From the NCBI GenBank assembly GCA_015066395.1, contig SVOL01000014.1:1-47828 (forward strand): DNA of 47,828 nt, given 5' to 3'. Shown here piece after piece: positions 24,966 to 34,229 of the stretch. The stretch is from Oscillospiraceae bacterium. GTDB taxonomy: Bacteria; Bacillota; Clostridia; Oscillospirales; Acutalibacteraceae. The position numbers and the translations under genes are program-made. Within the stretch, counting starts at the first letter, position 1. Each line of letters opens with the position of its first letter. The notes under the pieces are model-generated. The model was not told the origin of the DNA. It saw only the letters and a program-made list of their open reading frames with translations, and ran no database searches.

Positions 24966-27182
24966 TTATCTTCTGCCTCTGAAACCTGCGCGGTTGCCGT
25001 CACGTCTGGGCTTGCGCTCACGTTCCTCATCAGCACCTGCTTCAACAACTGCACCGTCAAGCTCAACCAAAGCATCACGGCGGGAAAGGTTGATTCTGTC
25101 ACGATCGTCGATCTCGGTAACCTTAACCTTGATGATATCACCAACGGTAACAACATCCTCGACCTTTTCAACACGCTTGACATCAAGCTTGCTTACGTGA
25201 ACAAGACCTTCAACACCGGGAGCGATCTCAACAAATGCACCGAAGTCCATCAATCTTGTAACAGTACCCTGATAGAATGCACCTACCTCGGGACCGTTTG
25301 CGATAATATCGATAACGCCCATAACAGCGTTGCCTTTGTCGGTGTCAAGAGTTGCAATAAATACTCGACCGTCCTCTTCAATGCTGATTGTGCACTCAAA
25401 GAGTTCCTGCAGTTTCTGGATAACCTTACCCTGCTTGCCGATAACATCGCCGATCTTCTCGGGGTTGATAGTCATGGTAAGCATCTTGGGAGCGAACTTG
25501 GAAAGTTCCTTTCTCGGTTCAGAAATCACGGGAAGCATAATTTCATCAAGAATATAGTTTCTTGCCTTGTTGGTCTTCTGGAAAGCTTCCTTAATAATTT
25601 CGGGAGTAAGACCGTGAACCTTAAGGTCCATCTGAATGGCGGTAATACCCTTCTTGGTACCTGCCACCTTAAAGTCCATATCTCCGTAGAAGTCTTCAAG
25701 ACCCTGAATGTCGATCATAGTCATAAAGTCACCGTGAACACCCTCGTCACCGGTGATAAGACCGCAGGAAATACCTGCAACCGGAGCCTTAATGGGAACA
25801 CCGGCAGCCATAAGTGAAAGAGTTGAACCGCAGATAGAACCCTGCGAGGTAGAACCGTTGGAAGAAAGAACCTCGGAAACAACACGAATGGTGTAAGGGA
25901 ACTCATCAACCGACGGAATAACGGGCAACAATGCACGCTCTGCCAAAGCACCGTGACCGATCTCACGGCGACCGGGACCACGGGAGGGCTTAGTCTCGCC
26001 TACAGAGTAAGACGGGAAATTGTAATGATGAATATATCTCTTCTCGGTCTCTTCATCAAGTCCGTCGAGCTTCTGTGACTCGCTGACGGGAGCCAAAGTG
26101 GTTACCGACAAGACCTGAGTCTGACCGCGGGTAAACATACCCGAACCGTGGGTTCTGGGAAGCAGGTCGACCATAGCGTTCAAAGGACGGATCTCATCGA
26201 TGCCACGACCGTCAACACGCTTGTGCTCCTTCTTGAGCCAATCTCTTACAACGTGCTTCTGAACGAGGTACATGATCTCGTCAAGCTTAGCCTCTTTGCC
26301 CTCAAAACGCTCGTCAAACTTCTCGTGAACAGCGTCATAAATAGGCAACAAAGCAGCGTCTCTTACATTCTTATCATCGGTATCGAGTGCCTTCTTAACA
26401 TCCTCGATGCAGAAGTTCTCGATCTCTTCCATAATAGCGGGATCGGGATCGTTGGACTCGAACTCGAACTTAGGCTTGCCGATCTCAGCAACGATGCCGT
26501 TGATGAAAGCAACGACCTCTTTGTTTACTTCGTGAGCCTTCATAATGGCCTCAAACATAAGGTCGTCCTCGACCTCGTTTGCACCTGCCTCGATCATAGC
26601 AACCAACTCGCCGGTCGAAGCAACGGTAACATCCATCTCACTCTTGGCTCTCTGTTCTAAGGTCGGGTTGATAACGATCTCACCGTCAACAAGACCGATC
26701 TTAACGCCGCTGACAGGACCTGCCCACGGAATATCCGAAATGGCAATAGCGGCCGAAACACCGATCATAGCGGTAACTTCAGGGCTGCAATCGGGATCAA
26801 CCGACATAACGGTAGCAACTACCGAGCAGTCGTTTCTCATATCCTTCGGGAACAAAGGACGGATAGGACGGTCAATGCAACGGGAAGTCAAAATTGCCTT
26901 CTCGCTGGGTCTGGACTCACGTCTCTGGAAAGAGCCGGGAATGCGGCCTACAGAATACATTTTCTCCTCATAGTCAACCGACAACGGGAAAAAGTCAACA
27001 CCCTCTCTGGGCTTTGCGGATGCGGTAACATTACAAAGAACAACGGTCTCGCCGTAGGTTGCCATTACCGATGCGTTGGAAAGACCGCACATCATACCGG
27101 TCTCCAACTTTAAGGGTCTACCTGCCAAAGTAGTTTCATAAACTTTATGCTCGGTAAACTGAAGCTTAGGACTCATACTCAT
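24966..27182 (-). CDS. pnp: Polynucleotide phosphorylase
   Basis: A 738-aa 3'-to-5' phosphorolytic exoribonuclease. It has two RNase PH domains (about 10-140 and 325-540) joined by the alpha-helical linker, then a KH domain (about 560-615, GKQGKVIQ as the GXXG loop) and an S1 domain (about 625-695, GAFYQGTVTRLMDFGAFVEI). A short basic Arg/Gly tail ends the protein. Catalytic-region motifs include FFPLSVDYEEK and GEVLSSNGSTSQGSICGS-like segments. GGAGG precedes ATG 27182. It lies downstream of rpsO, the classic order. Confidence 0.95.
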   Translation of the reverse strand: MSMSPKLQFTEHKVYETTLAGRPLKLETGMMCGLSNASVMATYGETVVLCNVTASAKPREGVDFFPLSVDYEEKMYSVGRIPGSFQRRESRPSEKAILTSRCIDRPIRPLFPKDMRNDCSVVATVMSVDPDCSPEVTAMIGVSAAIAISDIPWAGPVSGVKIGLVDGEIVINPTLEQRAKSEMDVTVASTGELVAMIEAGANEVEDDLMFEAIMKAHEVNKEVVAFINGIVAEIGKPKFEFESNDPDPAIMEEIENFCIEDVKKALDTDDKNVRDAALLPIYDAVHEKFDERFEGKEAKLDEIMYLVQKHVVRDWLKKEHKRVDGRGIDEIRPLNAMVDLLPRTHGSGMFTRGQTQVLSVTTLAPVSESQKLDGLDEETEKRYIHHYNFPSYSVGETKPSRGPGRREIGHGALAERALLPVIPSVDEFPYTIRVVSEVLSSNGSTSQGSICGSTLSLMAAGVPIKAPVAGISCGLITGDEGVHGDFMTMIDIQGLEDFYGDMDFKVAGTKKGITAIQMDLKVHGLTPEIIKEAFQKTNKARNYILDEIMLPVISEPRKELSKFAPKMLTMTINPEKIGDVIGKQGKVIQKLQELFECTISIEEDGRVFIATLDTDKGNAVMGVIDIIANGPEVGAFYQGTVTRLMDFGAFVEIAPGVEGLVHVSKLDVKRVEKVEDVVTVGDIIKVKVTEIDDRDRINLSRRDALVELDGAVVEAGADEERERKPRRDGNRAGFRGRR

Positions 27183-27220
27183 TTTAAAATTCCTCCGTTT
27201 TATTTTTTACGGGGGTGCGG

Positions 27221-27272
27221 TTTAGCAATAGTTCCGACATCCGAGCCGTCGGGTGCCCGAACAACTGCTAAA
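27221..27272 (-). promoter_or_regulatory. Structured pnp leader
   Basis: TTTAGCA (27221) pairs with TGCTAAA (27266). Inside, GTT pairs with AAC and CCGAC with GTCGG, giving a long interrupted hairpin about 40 bases before the pnp start. PNPase in enterobacteria regulates its own mRNA through leader processing; the same here is an inference. Confidence 0.4.
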
Positions 27273-27308
27273 ACAACACACTCTGCCCCGTTATTTAACC
27301 TTTTTATT

Positions 27309-27333
27309 CGGCGTTTTAAACCTCAAAACGCCG
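27309..27333 (-). other. Hairpin between rpsO and pnp
   Basis: A 9-bp perfect stem (CGGCGTTTT/AAAACGCCG) without a U-tract. It is possibly an RNase processing site in the rpsO-pnp transcript. Confidence 0.35.
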
Positions 27334-27359
27334 CAGATTCAGTCTTTTAAGTAAAACAA

Positions 27360-27387
27360 GCCGACCGAATTTTTGTGTTCGGTCGGC
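27360..27387 (-). terminator. rpsO terminator
   Basis: The 10-bp perfect stem GCCGACCGAA/TTCGGTCGGC is followed on the minus strand by TTGTTTTACTT, 12 bases after rpsO. Read-through to pnp is likely, since no strong pnp promoter was seen. Confidence 0.7.
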
Positions 27388-27398
27388 GATGTTTGAAC

Positions 27399-27662
27399 TT
27401 ACTTACGAAGACCGAGACGTGCAACGATAGAACGATATCTCTCGATGTCCTTCTTCTGCAAGTATGCGAGAAGATTACGTCTGTGACCAACCATCTTAAG
27501 CAAGCCGCGACGAGAATGATGGTCATTGTGGTTGGCCTTCAAATGCTCGTTGAGCTCGTTAATGCGGCGGGTAAGAACAGCAATCTGAACCTCAGGCGAA
27601 CCGGTGTCGCCTTCGTGAGTTGCGTACTCAGCAATAATCTGAGTCTTTTCTTCCTTCAACAT
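27399..27662 (-). CDS. rpsO: 30S ribosomal protein S15
   Basis: An 87-aa primary rRNA-binding protein of the small subunit platform. The full-length S15 family sequence includes [34 protein letters not shown] and the C-terminal helix [21 protein letters not shown] lies upstream of ATG 27662. Transcribed from a clear promoter with a ~100-base leader and followed by pnp. Confidence 0.97.
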   Translation of the reverse strand: MLKEEKTQIIAEYATHEGDTGSPEVQIAVLTRRINELNEHLKANHNDHHSRRGLLKMVGHRRNLLAYLQKKDIERYRSIVARLGLRK

Positions 27663-27769
27663 TTCACTTTCACCCTTTCATAATATTTGTTCGCCGTATT
27701 CCGGGTCAAAGGTCGGTGAATTCCCTTAAATGGGCTTACTCCATTAACTCAGAGCACGGTAGCCTCAAT

Positions 27770-27798
27770 ATTATATCACACTGATTTCGATTTGTAAA
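27770..27798 (-). promoter_or_regulatory. rpsO-pnp promoter and leader
   Basis: Minus-strand TTTACA (27798-27793), 17 bases, TATAAT (27775-27770). The leader from about 27763 to 27663 is long for a ribosomal gene and may bind S15 for autoregulation, as known in several phyla. I cannot confirm the fold. Confidence 0.65.
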
Positions 27799-27808
27799 GA
27801 CTTTTTTA

Positions 27809-28594
27809 TTAAAACACTATACAATGTGTCGGGCAACCCTCAACACAGGCACCGCAGGCGGTACACTTTTCGGGGTCTATGACCGCAAGATTATTTTCAA
27901 CCTTGACCGCACCGTACTCACAAGCCCTCTGACACTTACCGCAAGCAATGCAGGCAGATTGGCAGATCTTTCGGGCGACAGCACCCTTGTCACGGTTCGA
28001 GCAGGCAACAGTCGCTTTTTTCTTAATAGGCAACAACTGAATAATGCCTTTCGGACAAGTTCTTACGCACACACTACAGGCAGTACAAAGATCGGCGTTA
28101 ACAACAGCACAGCCGTTCTGAACCTTTATCGCGCCGTAAGGACAGGCACGCTCACAGTCACCAAATCCCAAACAACCGTAGTTGCAATCGGAAGTTCCTG
28201 CGTAAAGCATATTAGCGGCCTTGCAGGTCTCAACACCCTGATAAAGCATCTTGGTGCCGACTTTGTCGCAGGTGCCGTCACACAAAACGGTTGCGGCCTT
28301 AGGCTCGGACATTTTGACCTCAACACCCAATATCTTACCCAATTCGTTATTCATATCGACGCCGCCGGGAGCACAAAGACCGGGCTTTGTTTCGCCCTTA
28401 GCCAAGGCCTCGGCATAGCCGTCACAACCCGTGTATCCGCAAGCACCGCAGTTGGCACCGGGCAGGATAGCACGGAGTTCGGCCACCTTTTCGTCAGACT
28501 TTACTTCCATCAGCACCGAAGCTACCGACAACACCAGACCGCCGATAAGACCGATAACACCGACAACTATCACAGAAATTAAGATAGGACTCAT
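27809..28594 (-). CDS. rnfB: Rnf complex iron-sulfur subunit RnfB
   Basis: A 261-aa subunit of the ferredoxin:NAD+ oxidoreductase that pumps Na+ or H+. One N-terminal membrane helix is followed by a CGACGYTGC four-cysteine domain (about 48-65) and then cysteine-rich ferredoxin-type segments: CERACPYGA, CTACSVCVRTCPKG, CIACGKCQRACEYG and CTACGACVEGCP. These would accept electrons from reduced ferredoxin. It is the last gene of rnfCDGEAB, the usual clostridial order. Confidence 0.94.
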   Translation of the reverse strand: MSPILISVIVVGVIGLIGGLVLSVASVLMEVKSDEKVAELRAILPGANCGACGYTGCDGYAEALAKGETKPGLCAPGGVDMNNELGKILGVEVKMSEPKAATVLCDGTCDKVGTKMLYQGVETCKAANMLYAGTSDCNYGCLGFGDCERACPYGAIKVQNGCAVVNADLCTACSVCVRTCPKGIIQLLPIKKKATVACSNRDKGAVARKICQSACIACGKCQRACEYGAVKVENNLAVIDPEKCTACGACVEGCPTHCIVF

Positions 28595-28605
28595 ACTTTA
28601 CCCTC

Positions 28606-29193
28606 CTACCCTACGATTCCCGCGAAGCCCAAGAAGGACAGCGACACGATACCTGCAGAGATGAGGGTGATCGGCAAGCCTTTTAAGGATTCGGGAATGT
28701 CACTTTTTTCAAGTCGGCTTCTGACACCGGCAAAAATCACGATCGCAAGAAGGAAGCCCAAACCGGCACCCAACGCGTTAAAAAGTGCCTCAACGTAATT
28801 AGTAATACGAGCGTTGGTGAAATTAAGCATTGTAATGCCGAGAACCGCACAGTTAGTAGTGATGAGCGGCAGGTAAATGCCCAACGCTCTGTAGATCGGC
28901 GGAATATATCTCTTCAGCACGATCTCAACCAACTGCACAAGTGCGGCGATGATGAGAATAAACACGATGGTCTGCAGATAACCCACTCCGAACGGATCGA
29001 GAATATAGACCTGAATAGGATAGGTAACAGCGGTAGCCATAAGCATAACCAGCGTTACGGCAATACCCATACTGACCGCAGTGTTGGATTTTTTGGAAAC
29101 ACCCAAGAAAGGACAGATGCCTAAGAACTTTGCCAAGACCATATTCTCGGTCAAAATTCCGGCAAGGACAATAGTAATAATATTACTTGTCAT
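28606..29193 (-). CDS. rnfA: Rnf complex membrane subunit RnfA
   Basis: A 195-aa integral membrane subunit with six helices. Conserved segments are ENMVLAKFLGICPFLGVSKK and LITTNCAVLGI (cysteine-containing half-helices that bind an intramembrane iron-sulfur cluster with RnfE). The start overlaps the rnfE stop by 11 bases. Confidence 0.95.
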   Translation of the reverse strand: MTSNIITIVLAGILTENMVLAKFLGICPFLGVSKKSNTAVSMGIAVTLVMLMATAVTYPIQVYILDPFGVGYLQTIVFILIIAALVQLVEIVLKRYIPPIYRALGIYLPLITTNCAVLGITMLNFTNARITNYVEALFNALGAGLGFLLAIVIFAGVRSRLEKSDIPESLKGLPITLISAGIVSLSFLGFAGIVG

Positions 29194-30082
29194 CGCTCAC
29201 TTCCCCTTTCTTAAGTTCTGTTGCGGTATCGACCGCTTCTTTAGCCTGTGCTTTTACAACGGCGTCGCCTTCGGGAGCCGCAATTTCGGTTATTGCCTTA
29301 TCGTTAGGGAACAGTTCGCCTTCTGCGGCGGCAACCTCTTGATTTGTTGTAATATTCACACCGGTCGCACCGCTCTTGCTTTCAGAGGTTGCAGGTGCAG
29401 TCTCTTCGCCTGCCGGATAACCTTCGGCATCGCAGCCTTTACAGCCCTGACAGTTTCCGCAACCCAAAGATTTAACCGGCTTTTTGCCCATTTTTACAGC
29501 TATCTTGTTGGACAACACGACCAGGATTCCGAAAACAAAGAATCCGCCGGGAGGAAGAATAAAGATAAGCATAGGCTCGATCGCACCTGCTGTGATTGGA
29601 AGACCGAAAACACAGCCGGTACCGATAAGCTCACGGATCATACCCATAAGCGTCAACGCGGCGGTAAAGCCAACGCCCATACCGAGTGCGTCTAAAATAG
29701 ACGGCAAAACGCTGTTTTTAGATGCAAACATCTCAGCACGTGCCAGAATTATACAGTTAACAACGATAAGCGGCAAAAAGATACCCAACGACTTATCAAT
29801 AGCCGGTGCAAACGCCTTAACAAGCATCTGAATGATCGTAACAAATGCCGCGATTATGGTGATGAACGCAGGAATTCGCACCTTGTCGGGGATAACCTTT
29901 CTGAGCAAAGAAATAACGACGTTGGAACCTAAAAGCACCAACGTTGCAGCAACACCCATACCGACACCGTTAAAGGCCGCAGTTGTGACCGCCAGAGTAG
30001 GACAAGTTCCCAAAACGAGACGGAGAACGGGATTTTCCTTAACAATACCTTTAGTAAAGGTAGACAGATGATTATCAGCCAT
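29183..30082 (-). CDS. rnfE: Rnf complex subunit RnfE with four-cysteine tail
   Basis: A 299-aa protein. Residues 1-200 are the normal six-helix RnfE/NqrD-type subunit with KENPVLRLVLGTCPTL and LPLIVVNCIILARAE. Usual family length is about 200-235. The extra ~100 residues start with CGNCQGCKGC (Cys 208, 211, 214, 217), followed by an acidic Ala/Glu/Thr-rich region without predicted membrane helices. Four cysteines spaced CX2CX2CX2C could bind an iron-sulfur cluster or Zn. The role is unknown. It overlaps both neighbours in the operon. Confidence 0.92.
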   Translation of the reverse strand: MADNHLSTFTKGIVKENPVLRLVLGTCPTLAVTTAAFNGVGMGVAATLVLLGSNVVISLLRKVIPDKVRIPAFITIIAAFVTIIQMLVKAFAPAIDKSLGIFLPLIVVNCIILARAEMFASKNSVLPSILDALGMGVGFTAALTLMGMIRELIGTGCVFGLPITAGAIEPMLIFILPPGGFFVFGILVVLSNKIAVKMGKKPVKSLGCGNCQGCKGCDAEGYPAGEETAPATSESKSGATGVNITTNQEVAAAEGELFPNDKAITEIAAPEGDAVVKAQAKEAVDTATELKKGEVSDDK

Positions 30083-30644
30083 TATTCTCTGCCTCCCCTT
30101 TTATCAATTTGTGTGCCGTCAGCGCCTTGTTAACGGCATCCTTAACAGCGTTTGAAGTGATGGTGGCACCGGTAAGTGCCTGAATATCATTTTCACCGAC
30201 GCCCGATTTCACAACAGACAGTTGTCCCGACTTTCCCTTAAACTGCTCCCAGAAGGTCTTTTTGGTAGCATTCTGGCCAAGACCCGGAGTTTCGTCAGCA
30301 GCATCAATGACCTCGATGGCAATGATCTTTCCATCGGGTGCAATGCCGGTCATAACCTTGACTTCACCGCCGTATCCATTAGCCGATGTGGTGAAAATAT
30401 GACCTAAAACCGTACCGTTCGCATCCATCGCGGCGTAATAGTCAGCGTCAGCGACCTGAACAGTACCCACCACGTAATTATCGGCTGGTAATACACGGGT
30501 CATAGCCTGCATCTCGGCTTCCTTCTGTACCTCTGCGATCTTCTCAGCGGTTATCTCGTTTGTAACGGCAAGAGCCGCGGTGAAGAACACGCAAATAAGG
30601 GTCAAAGCGAGTGTCGTAATGAGAATGGTTTTTACTTTACTCAT
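30075..30644 (-). CDS. rnfG: Rnf complex flavin subunit RnfG
   Basis: A 189-aa subunit. One N-terminal membrane helix precedes an FMN-binding domain. LTGATITSNAV near residue 170 contains the Thr that carries covalent FMN. GGAGGG lies upstream of ATG 30644, whose ATG overlaps the rnfD stop (ATGA). The frame is open five codons further upstream. Confidence 0.93.
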   Translation of the reverse strand: MSKVKTILITTLALTLICVFFTAALAVTNEITAEKIAEVQKEAEMQAMTRVLPADNYVVGTVQVADADYYAAMDANGTVLGHIFTTSANGYGGEVKVMTGIAPDGKIIAIEVIDAADETPGLGQNATKKTFWEQFKGKSGQLSVVKSGVGENDIQALTGATITSNAVKDAVNKALTAHKLIKGEAENNG

Positions 30645-31606
30645 TTTTTGCCCTCCCATCCGAACGGCTTGGGAGCCGTCAATCTGTTAATATAGGGAGT
30701 GAGGATATTCATAAGCAATATTGCATACGAAACACCTTCGGGCAAGTATCCGAAATAACGGATAACAAAGGTAATAAGTCCGCATCCGACACCGAAAATG
30801 ATCTGTCCTCTCCAATTAGTAGGACTTGTGACGTAGTCGGTAGCCATATAAATTGCACCCAACATAAGACCGCCCGAAAGAATCATATATAACGGATCTT
30901 CACCGGCGATAAGATAACAGAGAGCGACGGTGCCGATAAAGCAAAGTGGTGTTGTCGGGGTGATGACCCGGCGGACAACAAGATAGATACCGCCGGCGAG
31001 CAGCAACAGCGCACAGGTCTCACCGATACAACCGGGGATCTGACCGAAAAAAAGCTGAGTGTAGCTGTAATATCCACCCTCCAAAGCGGTGTTTGACAGA
31101 GGTGTTGCACTTGTCAAAACATCGATAACTTCACCGGTGGTCGCACTTGACGTCACCTCGCCCGAACTGCCTAACGGTGCCACCCATGTAGTCATTGCGG
31201 TCGGGAAAGAAACAAGCAATACGAGTCGAGCGGTAATGGCGGGGTTGGCAAAATTATGACCGATACCGCCGAACATCTGCTTAACAACGACAATAGCCGC
31301 AATACTGCCGATAGCGGCCATCCAAAGGGGAAGCTTCGGCGGCAGATTGAGTGCCAGCAAAAGTCCGGTCACAACAGCCGAAAGATCGCCGATGTTACTG
31401 GGTCTTTTCATAACCTTGCGGCTGACAAACTCAGCCAGCACGGCTGTTACAACACAAGTCAAAACGACCAGAGCCGAATAAAGACCGAAAATAACACAGC
31501 CTGCAACGGTAGCCGGAAGGAGCGCGATGATGACATCCAGCATAATACCGCGAGTGGTATCACCATGGTTTATATGCGGTGAATGACTTACCAAAAGTTT
31601 TTCCAT
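30641..31606 (-). CDS. rnfD: Rnf complex membrane subunit RnfD
   Basis: A 321-aa polytopic subunit with about nine helices. SPHINHGDTTRGIMLDVI is the typical N-terminus. DVLTSATPLSNTA holds the likely flavinylated Thr. It forms part of the ion channel. It lies 12 bases after rnfC and overlaps rnfG. Confidence 0.94.
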   Translation of the reverse strand: MEKLLVSHSPHINHGDTTRGIMLDVIIALLPATVAGCVIFGLYSALVVLTCVVTAVLAEFVSRKVMKRPSNIGDLSAVVTGLLLALNLPPKLPLWMAAIGSIAAIVVVKQMFGGIGHNFANPAITARLVLLVSFPTAMTTWVAPLGSSGEVTSSATTGEVIDVLTSATPLSNTALEGGYYSYTQLFFGQIPGCIGETCALLLLAGGIYLVVRRVITPTTPLCFIGTVALCYLIAGEDPLYMILSGGLMLGAIYMATDYVTSPTNWRGQIIFGVGCGLITFVIRYFGYLPEGVSYAILLMNILTPYINRLTAPKPFGWEGKK

Positions 31607-31618
31607 CGTTACTCCTCC

Positions 31619-32959
31619 TTATCTTTTAAGTTTTGCTTTTATCTCAGCCTTGGCAATACGCATAGTCTGAGTAAGATTTCGTTTTGCAGGGCAGACATAG
31701 GAACAACAGCCGCATTCCATACAATACTCAACATTAAGTGCCCTCACCTCTTCCAGATCGCCCGAACGAAGCGTTGCTTCGATCTCCAACGGCTGGATCT
31801 TCATAGGGCAGGCATTGGCACAACGTCCGCAACGAATGCAGGGTGTTTCGGTCTGCTGCTTTGCCATTTTCTCATCAAACACGAGAATCGCATTGTTCTG
31901 CTTCAAAATAGGCATATCGGTCTTTAATACCGCGGTACCCATCATAGGTCCGCCGTAAAGCACCTTTTTGGGTGTTCCCTTATAACCGCCGCAGAACTCG
32001 ATAACCTCTTCAACCGATGTTCCGATAGGAACAATAACATTCTGGGGTTTATTTACCGCACCGTCGACCGTTACGGTCTTGCGGGTCAAAGGCATACCTG
32101 TCTTGATATACTTATTGAGAGTTGAAATACTGGTTACGTTCATCACGACACAGCCAACATCGGCAGGAAGCTTGCCCAAAGGGATCCGTCTGCCCGTGGC
32201 ACTGTAGACCAGTACCTTTTCCGCACCCTGCGGATAACGGGATTTGAGCTTCATCAGCTGAACGCTGTTGTCAGCATCACGCTTGTCGGCCGCAATTTTA
32301 TACAGAGCCTCAATAGCCTTCGGCTTGTTATCCTCGACGCAGATATAAACCTTTTTAAAATTCATTATTTCCTTTACAAGGTAGATAGCCTCTAAGATAT
32401 TCTCACCCTGCTCCATACACTCACGGTAGTCCGAGGTGATAAACGGCTCACACTCGGCGGCATTGATGATGAGCGTATCGATCTGAACATCCTCACGGGT
32501 GGTGAGCTTTACGTGCGCAGGGAAACCCGCACCTCCGAGACCCACCAATCCGCAGGCTCTGGCGGCACCGCAAAGATCCTCAGGGCTCTTGACCTCAAAG
32601 GGTCTTAAATTAGGTGCCGGAGTGTCAAGCCCGTCCGATTCGATAACAACGGCTTCGGTCAGCTGACCCGACGGAAGCATCACTTTATCGATCGCCGTAA
32701 CTGTACCCGAAACGCTGGAGTGGATCGGAGCGCTGATAAACTTTTCCGAATCACCTATTTTGGTACCAACATAAACGGTATCACCCTTTTCGACACACGG
32801 AACACACGGTGCACCGATATGCTGCAGCATCGGAATGACCACTTTTTCAGGCGACGGCATAACGACCGATTCGCTCTCAGCAGTATGTTTGAAGTGAGGA
32901 AGATGCGCACCGCCGATAGATCTTTTAAACGGGCGGAGAATCGCTTCAGTTCTTTCCAT
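31619..32959 (-). CDS. rnfC: Rnf complex NADH-binding subunit RnfC
   Basis: A 446-aa peripheral subunit, first gene of the operon. It has an N-terminal barrel-sandwich part, the NADH/FMN motif GLGGAGFPAHVKL near residue 140 and two 4Fe-4S motifs, CIRCGRCANACP (about 376) and CMECGCCSYVCP (about 415). It exchanges electrons with NAD+. AAGGAGG precedes ATG 32959. Confidence 0.95.
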   Translation of the reverse strand: MERTEAILRPFKRSIGGAHLPHFKHTAESESVVMPSPEKVVIPMLQHIGAPCVPCVEKGDTVYVGTKIGDSEKFISAPIHSSVSGTVTAIDKVMLPSGQLTEAVVIESDGLDTPAPNLRPFEVKSPEDLCGAARACGLVGLGGAGFPAHVKLTTREDVQIDTLIINAAECEPFITSDYRECMEQGENILEAIYLVKEIMNFKKVYICVEDNKPKAIEALYKIAADKRDADNSVQLMKLKSRYPQGAEKVLVYSATGRRIPLGKLPADVGCVVMNVTSISTLNKYIKTGMPLTRKTVTVDGAVNKPQNVIVPIGTSVEEVIEFCGGYKGTPKKVLYGGPMMGTAVLKTDMPILKQNNAILVFDEKMAKQQTETPCIRCGRCANACPMKIQPLEIEATLRSGDLEEVRALNVEYCMECGCCSYVCPAKRNLTQTMRIAKAEIKAKLKR

Positions 32960-33019
32960 TTTTTCCTCCTTGAATGATGTTAAATCGTTGGATTTTCGAC
33001 CAACACTTTTATCTAATTA

Positions 33020-33049
33020 ATTTTACCATATTTTGTATATTGTTTGCAA
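33020..33049 (-). promoter_or_regulatory. rnf operon promoter
   Basis: Minus-strand TTGCAA (33049-33044), 18 bases, TAAAAT (33025-33020), about 60 bases before rnfC. Confidence 0.55.
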
Positions 33050-33110
33050 CCAAAGATAATAAATTAACAAACTTTACGATATTATTGTCAGAACGACCTC
33101 AAAAATACGG

Positions 33111-33761
33111 TCATACGTCCAACCCGAGGTCGTTAAGCAACAGTTGTACACCTTTCTCACTCTGTCCGTACAGATGCGCAGGATAACCCAAAAGTAATTC
33201 GACATCTCCGCGGGTGAACGAACCGCCTGTGCTCGCACCGCTGTCGGGATATTCCCAGGTAACCTTTTGCATATTGTCAACCAGAGCAAGCATCGCACAA
33301 GAATACCGTATCATCTGCATCTTGAACCATTCATCACGCGATGAATCGTGCTTTTGCGAAAACTTAAAATTAACCGTGACACCGTCACTCGTATTATCCA
33401 CGGTAAAGGTGAACTCACCGCAATAATCATCGACCGAAAGCGCATCCAATATCCTGTTGCAGGCCTCGAGATCGTTACCGTCGGCCGTTTTCAACGCATA
33501 AACCTTAGCGGCTTCCTCAAAAACAGCGGTACGGTCAAGGCGTTCATTAAAGGTCGGCTTCGGTTTTGTATTGGCAATTTTTACAATTTGCACTACTCCC
33601 CAAGGTACTGCAACGAAAACCACCAGTATTGCAACCACCGCCCACAAAGCGATCTTGGCCTTTGACGTCTTTTTGACCCTGCTTTCGGGCTTGTCTTTGG
33701 GGTCGGAAAACACAGTCGACTCTGCACCTTTAGCCTTTAATGCCTCGTTACGTTTTTTCAT
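33111..33761 (-). CDS. Membrane-anchored protein, possibly DUF4825-like
   Basis: A 216-aa protein. A charged cytoplasmic N-terminus (1-34, many Lys) is followed by one membrane helix (36-60) and an extracellular domain. The end of that domain (DNMQKVTWEYPD ... FTRGDVELLLG) resembles DUF4825-type domains of Firmicutes. The resemblance is from memory and weak. No catalytic motif. GGAAAAGG precedes the start. Monocistronic between rnf and the divergent ACT gene. Confidence 0.65.
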   Translation of the reverse strand: MKKRNEALKAKGAESTVFSDPKDKPESRVKKTSKAKIALWAVVAILVVFVAVPWGVVQIVKIANTKPKPTFNERLDRTAVFEEAAKVYALKTADGNDLEACNRILDALSVDDYCGEFTFTVDNTSDGVTVNFKFSQKHDSSRDEWFKMQMIRYSCAMLALVDNMQKVTWEYPDSGASTGGSFTRGDVELLLGYPAHLYGQSEKGVQLLLNDLGLDV

Positions 33762-33875
33762 ATATCCAAAACCTTTTCCTTCTATAAATATTTACACATA
33801 CATTTTACCATTGTTTGTACAACAAATCAATAAAATATCCACATAATACACAATTAATTTTAACTAAAATAACAG

Positions 33876-33904
33876 TTTACTTTAGCGGTATTATGTGATA
33901 TCAT
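33876..33904 (+). promoter_or_regulatory. Promoter of the ACT-UPF0210 pair
   Basis: TTTACT (33876-33881), 17 bases, TATCAT (33899-33904), 35 bases before ATG 33940. Confidence 0.55.
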
Positions 33905-33939
33905 AAGTTGAATATGATTTTTAAGGAAGTGTGTTTCTG

Positions 33940-34209
33940 ATGAAAGCTGTAATCACCGTTGTCGGAAAAGATACCGTCGGCATTTTAGCCCGTGTTGCCG
34001 GAGAATGTGCAAATTATAACGTAAACGTGCTTGAGGTCTCTCAGACCATTCTGCAGGATATGTTCTGCATGATGATGATCGTTGATATCGATAAGGTCAA
34101 TATTCCGTTCGCTCAGTTTACCGACAAAATGGCTGAAATGGGCAACAGCATCGGTATGTCTATCCGTGCAATGCACGAAGATATCTTCAACTCGATGCAT
34201 CGCATTTAA
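33940..34209 (+). CDS. ACT-domain protein, UPF0237 family
   Basis: An 89-aa single ACT domain ([21 protein letters not shown]), an amino-acid-sensing fold. ATG 33940 follows AAGGAAG. It is found next to UPF0210 in many Firmicutes, and here the partner starts 20 bases downstream. The likely role is ligand-dependent regulation of the partner. The ligand is unknown. Confidence 0.9.
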   Translation: MKAVITVVGKDTVGILARVAGECANYNVNVLEVSQTILQDMFCMMMIVDIDKVNIPFAQFTDKMAEMGNSIGMSIRAMHEDIFNSMHRI

Positions 34210-34229
34210 GTGTTAGGAGAGTGCTTAAA

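Noticed and set aside
25197-26973. Plus-strand ORFs of 142-206 codons inside pnp.
   Set aside because: They lie antisense to a full-length, clearly conserved PNPase and have no ribosome sites.
27824-28582. A 252-codon plus-strand ORF opposite rnfB.
   Set aside because: RnfB is intact with all cysteine motifs; the opposite frame has low-complexity Thr/Ala content typical of a shadow.
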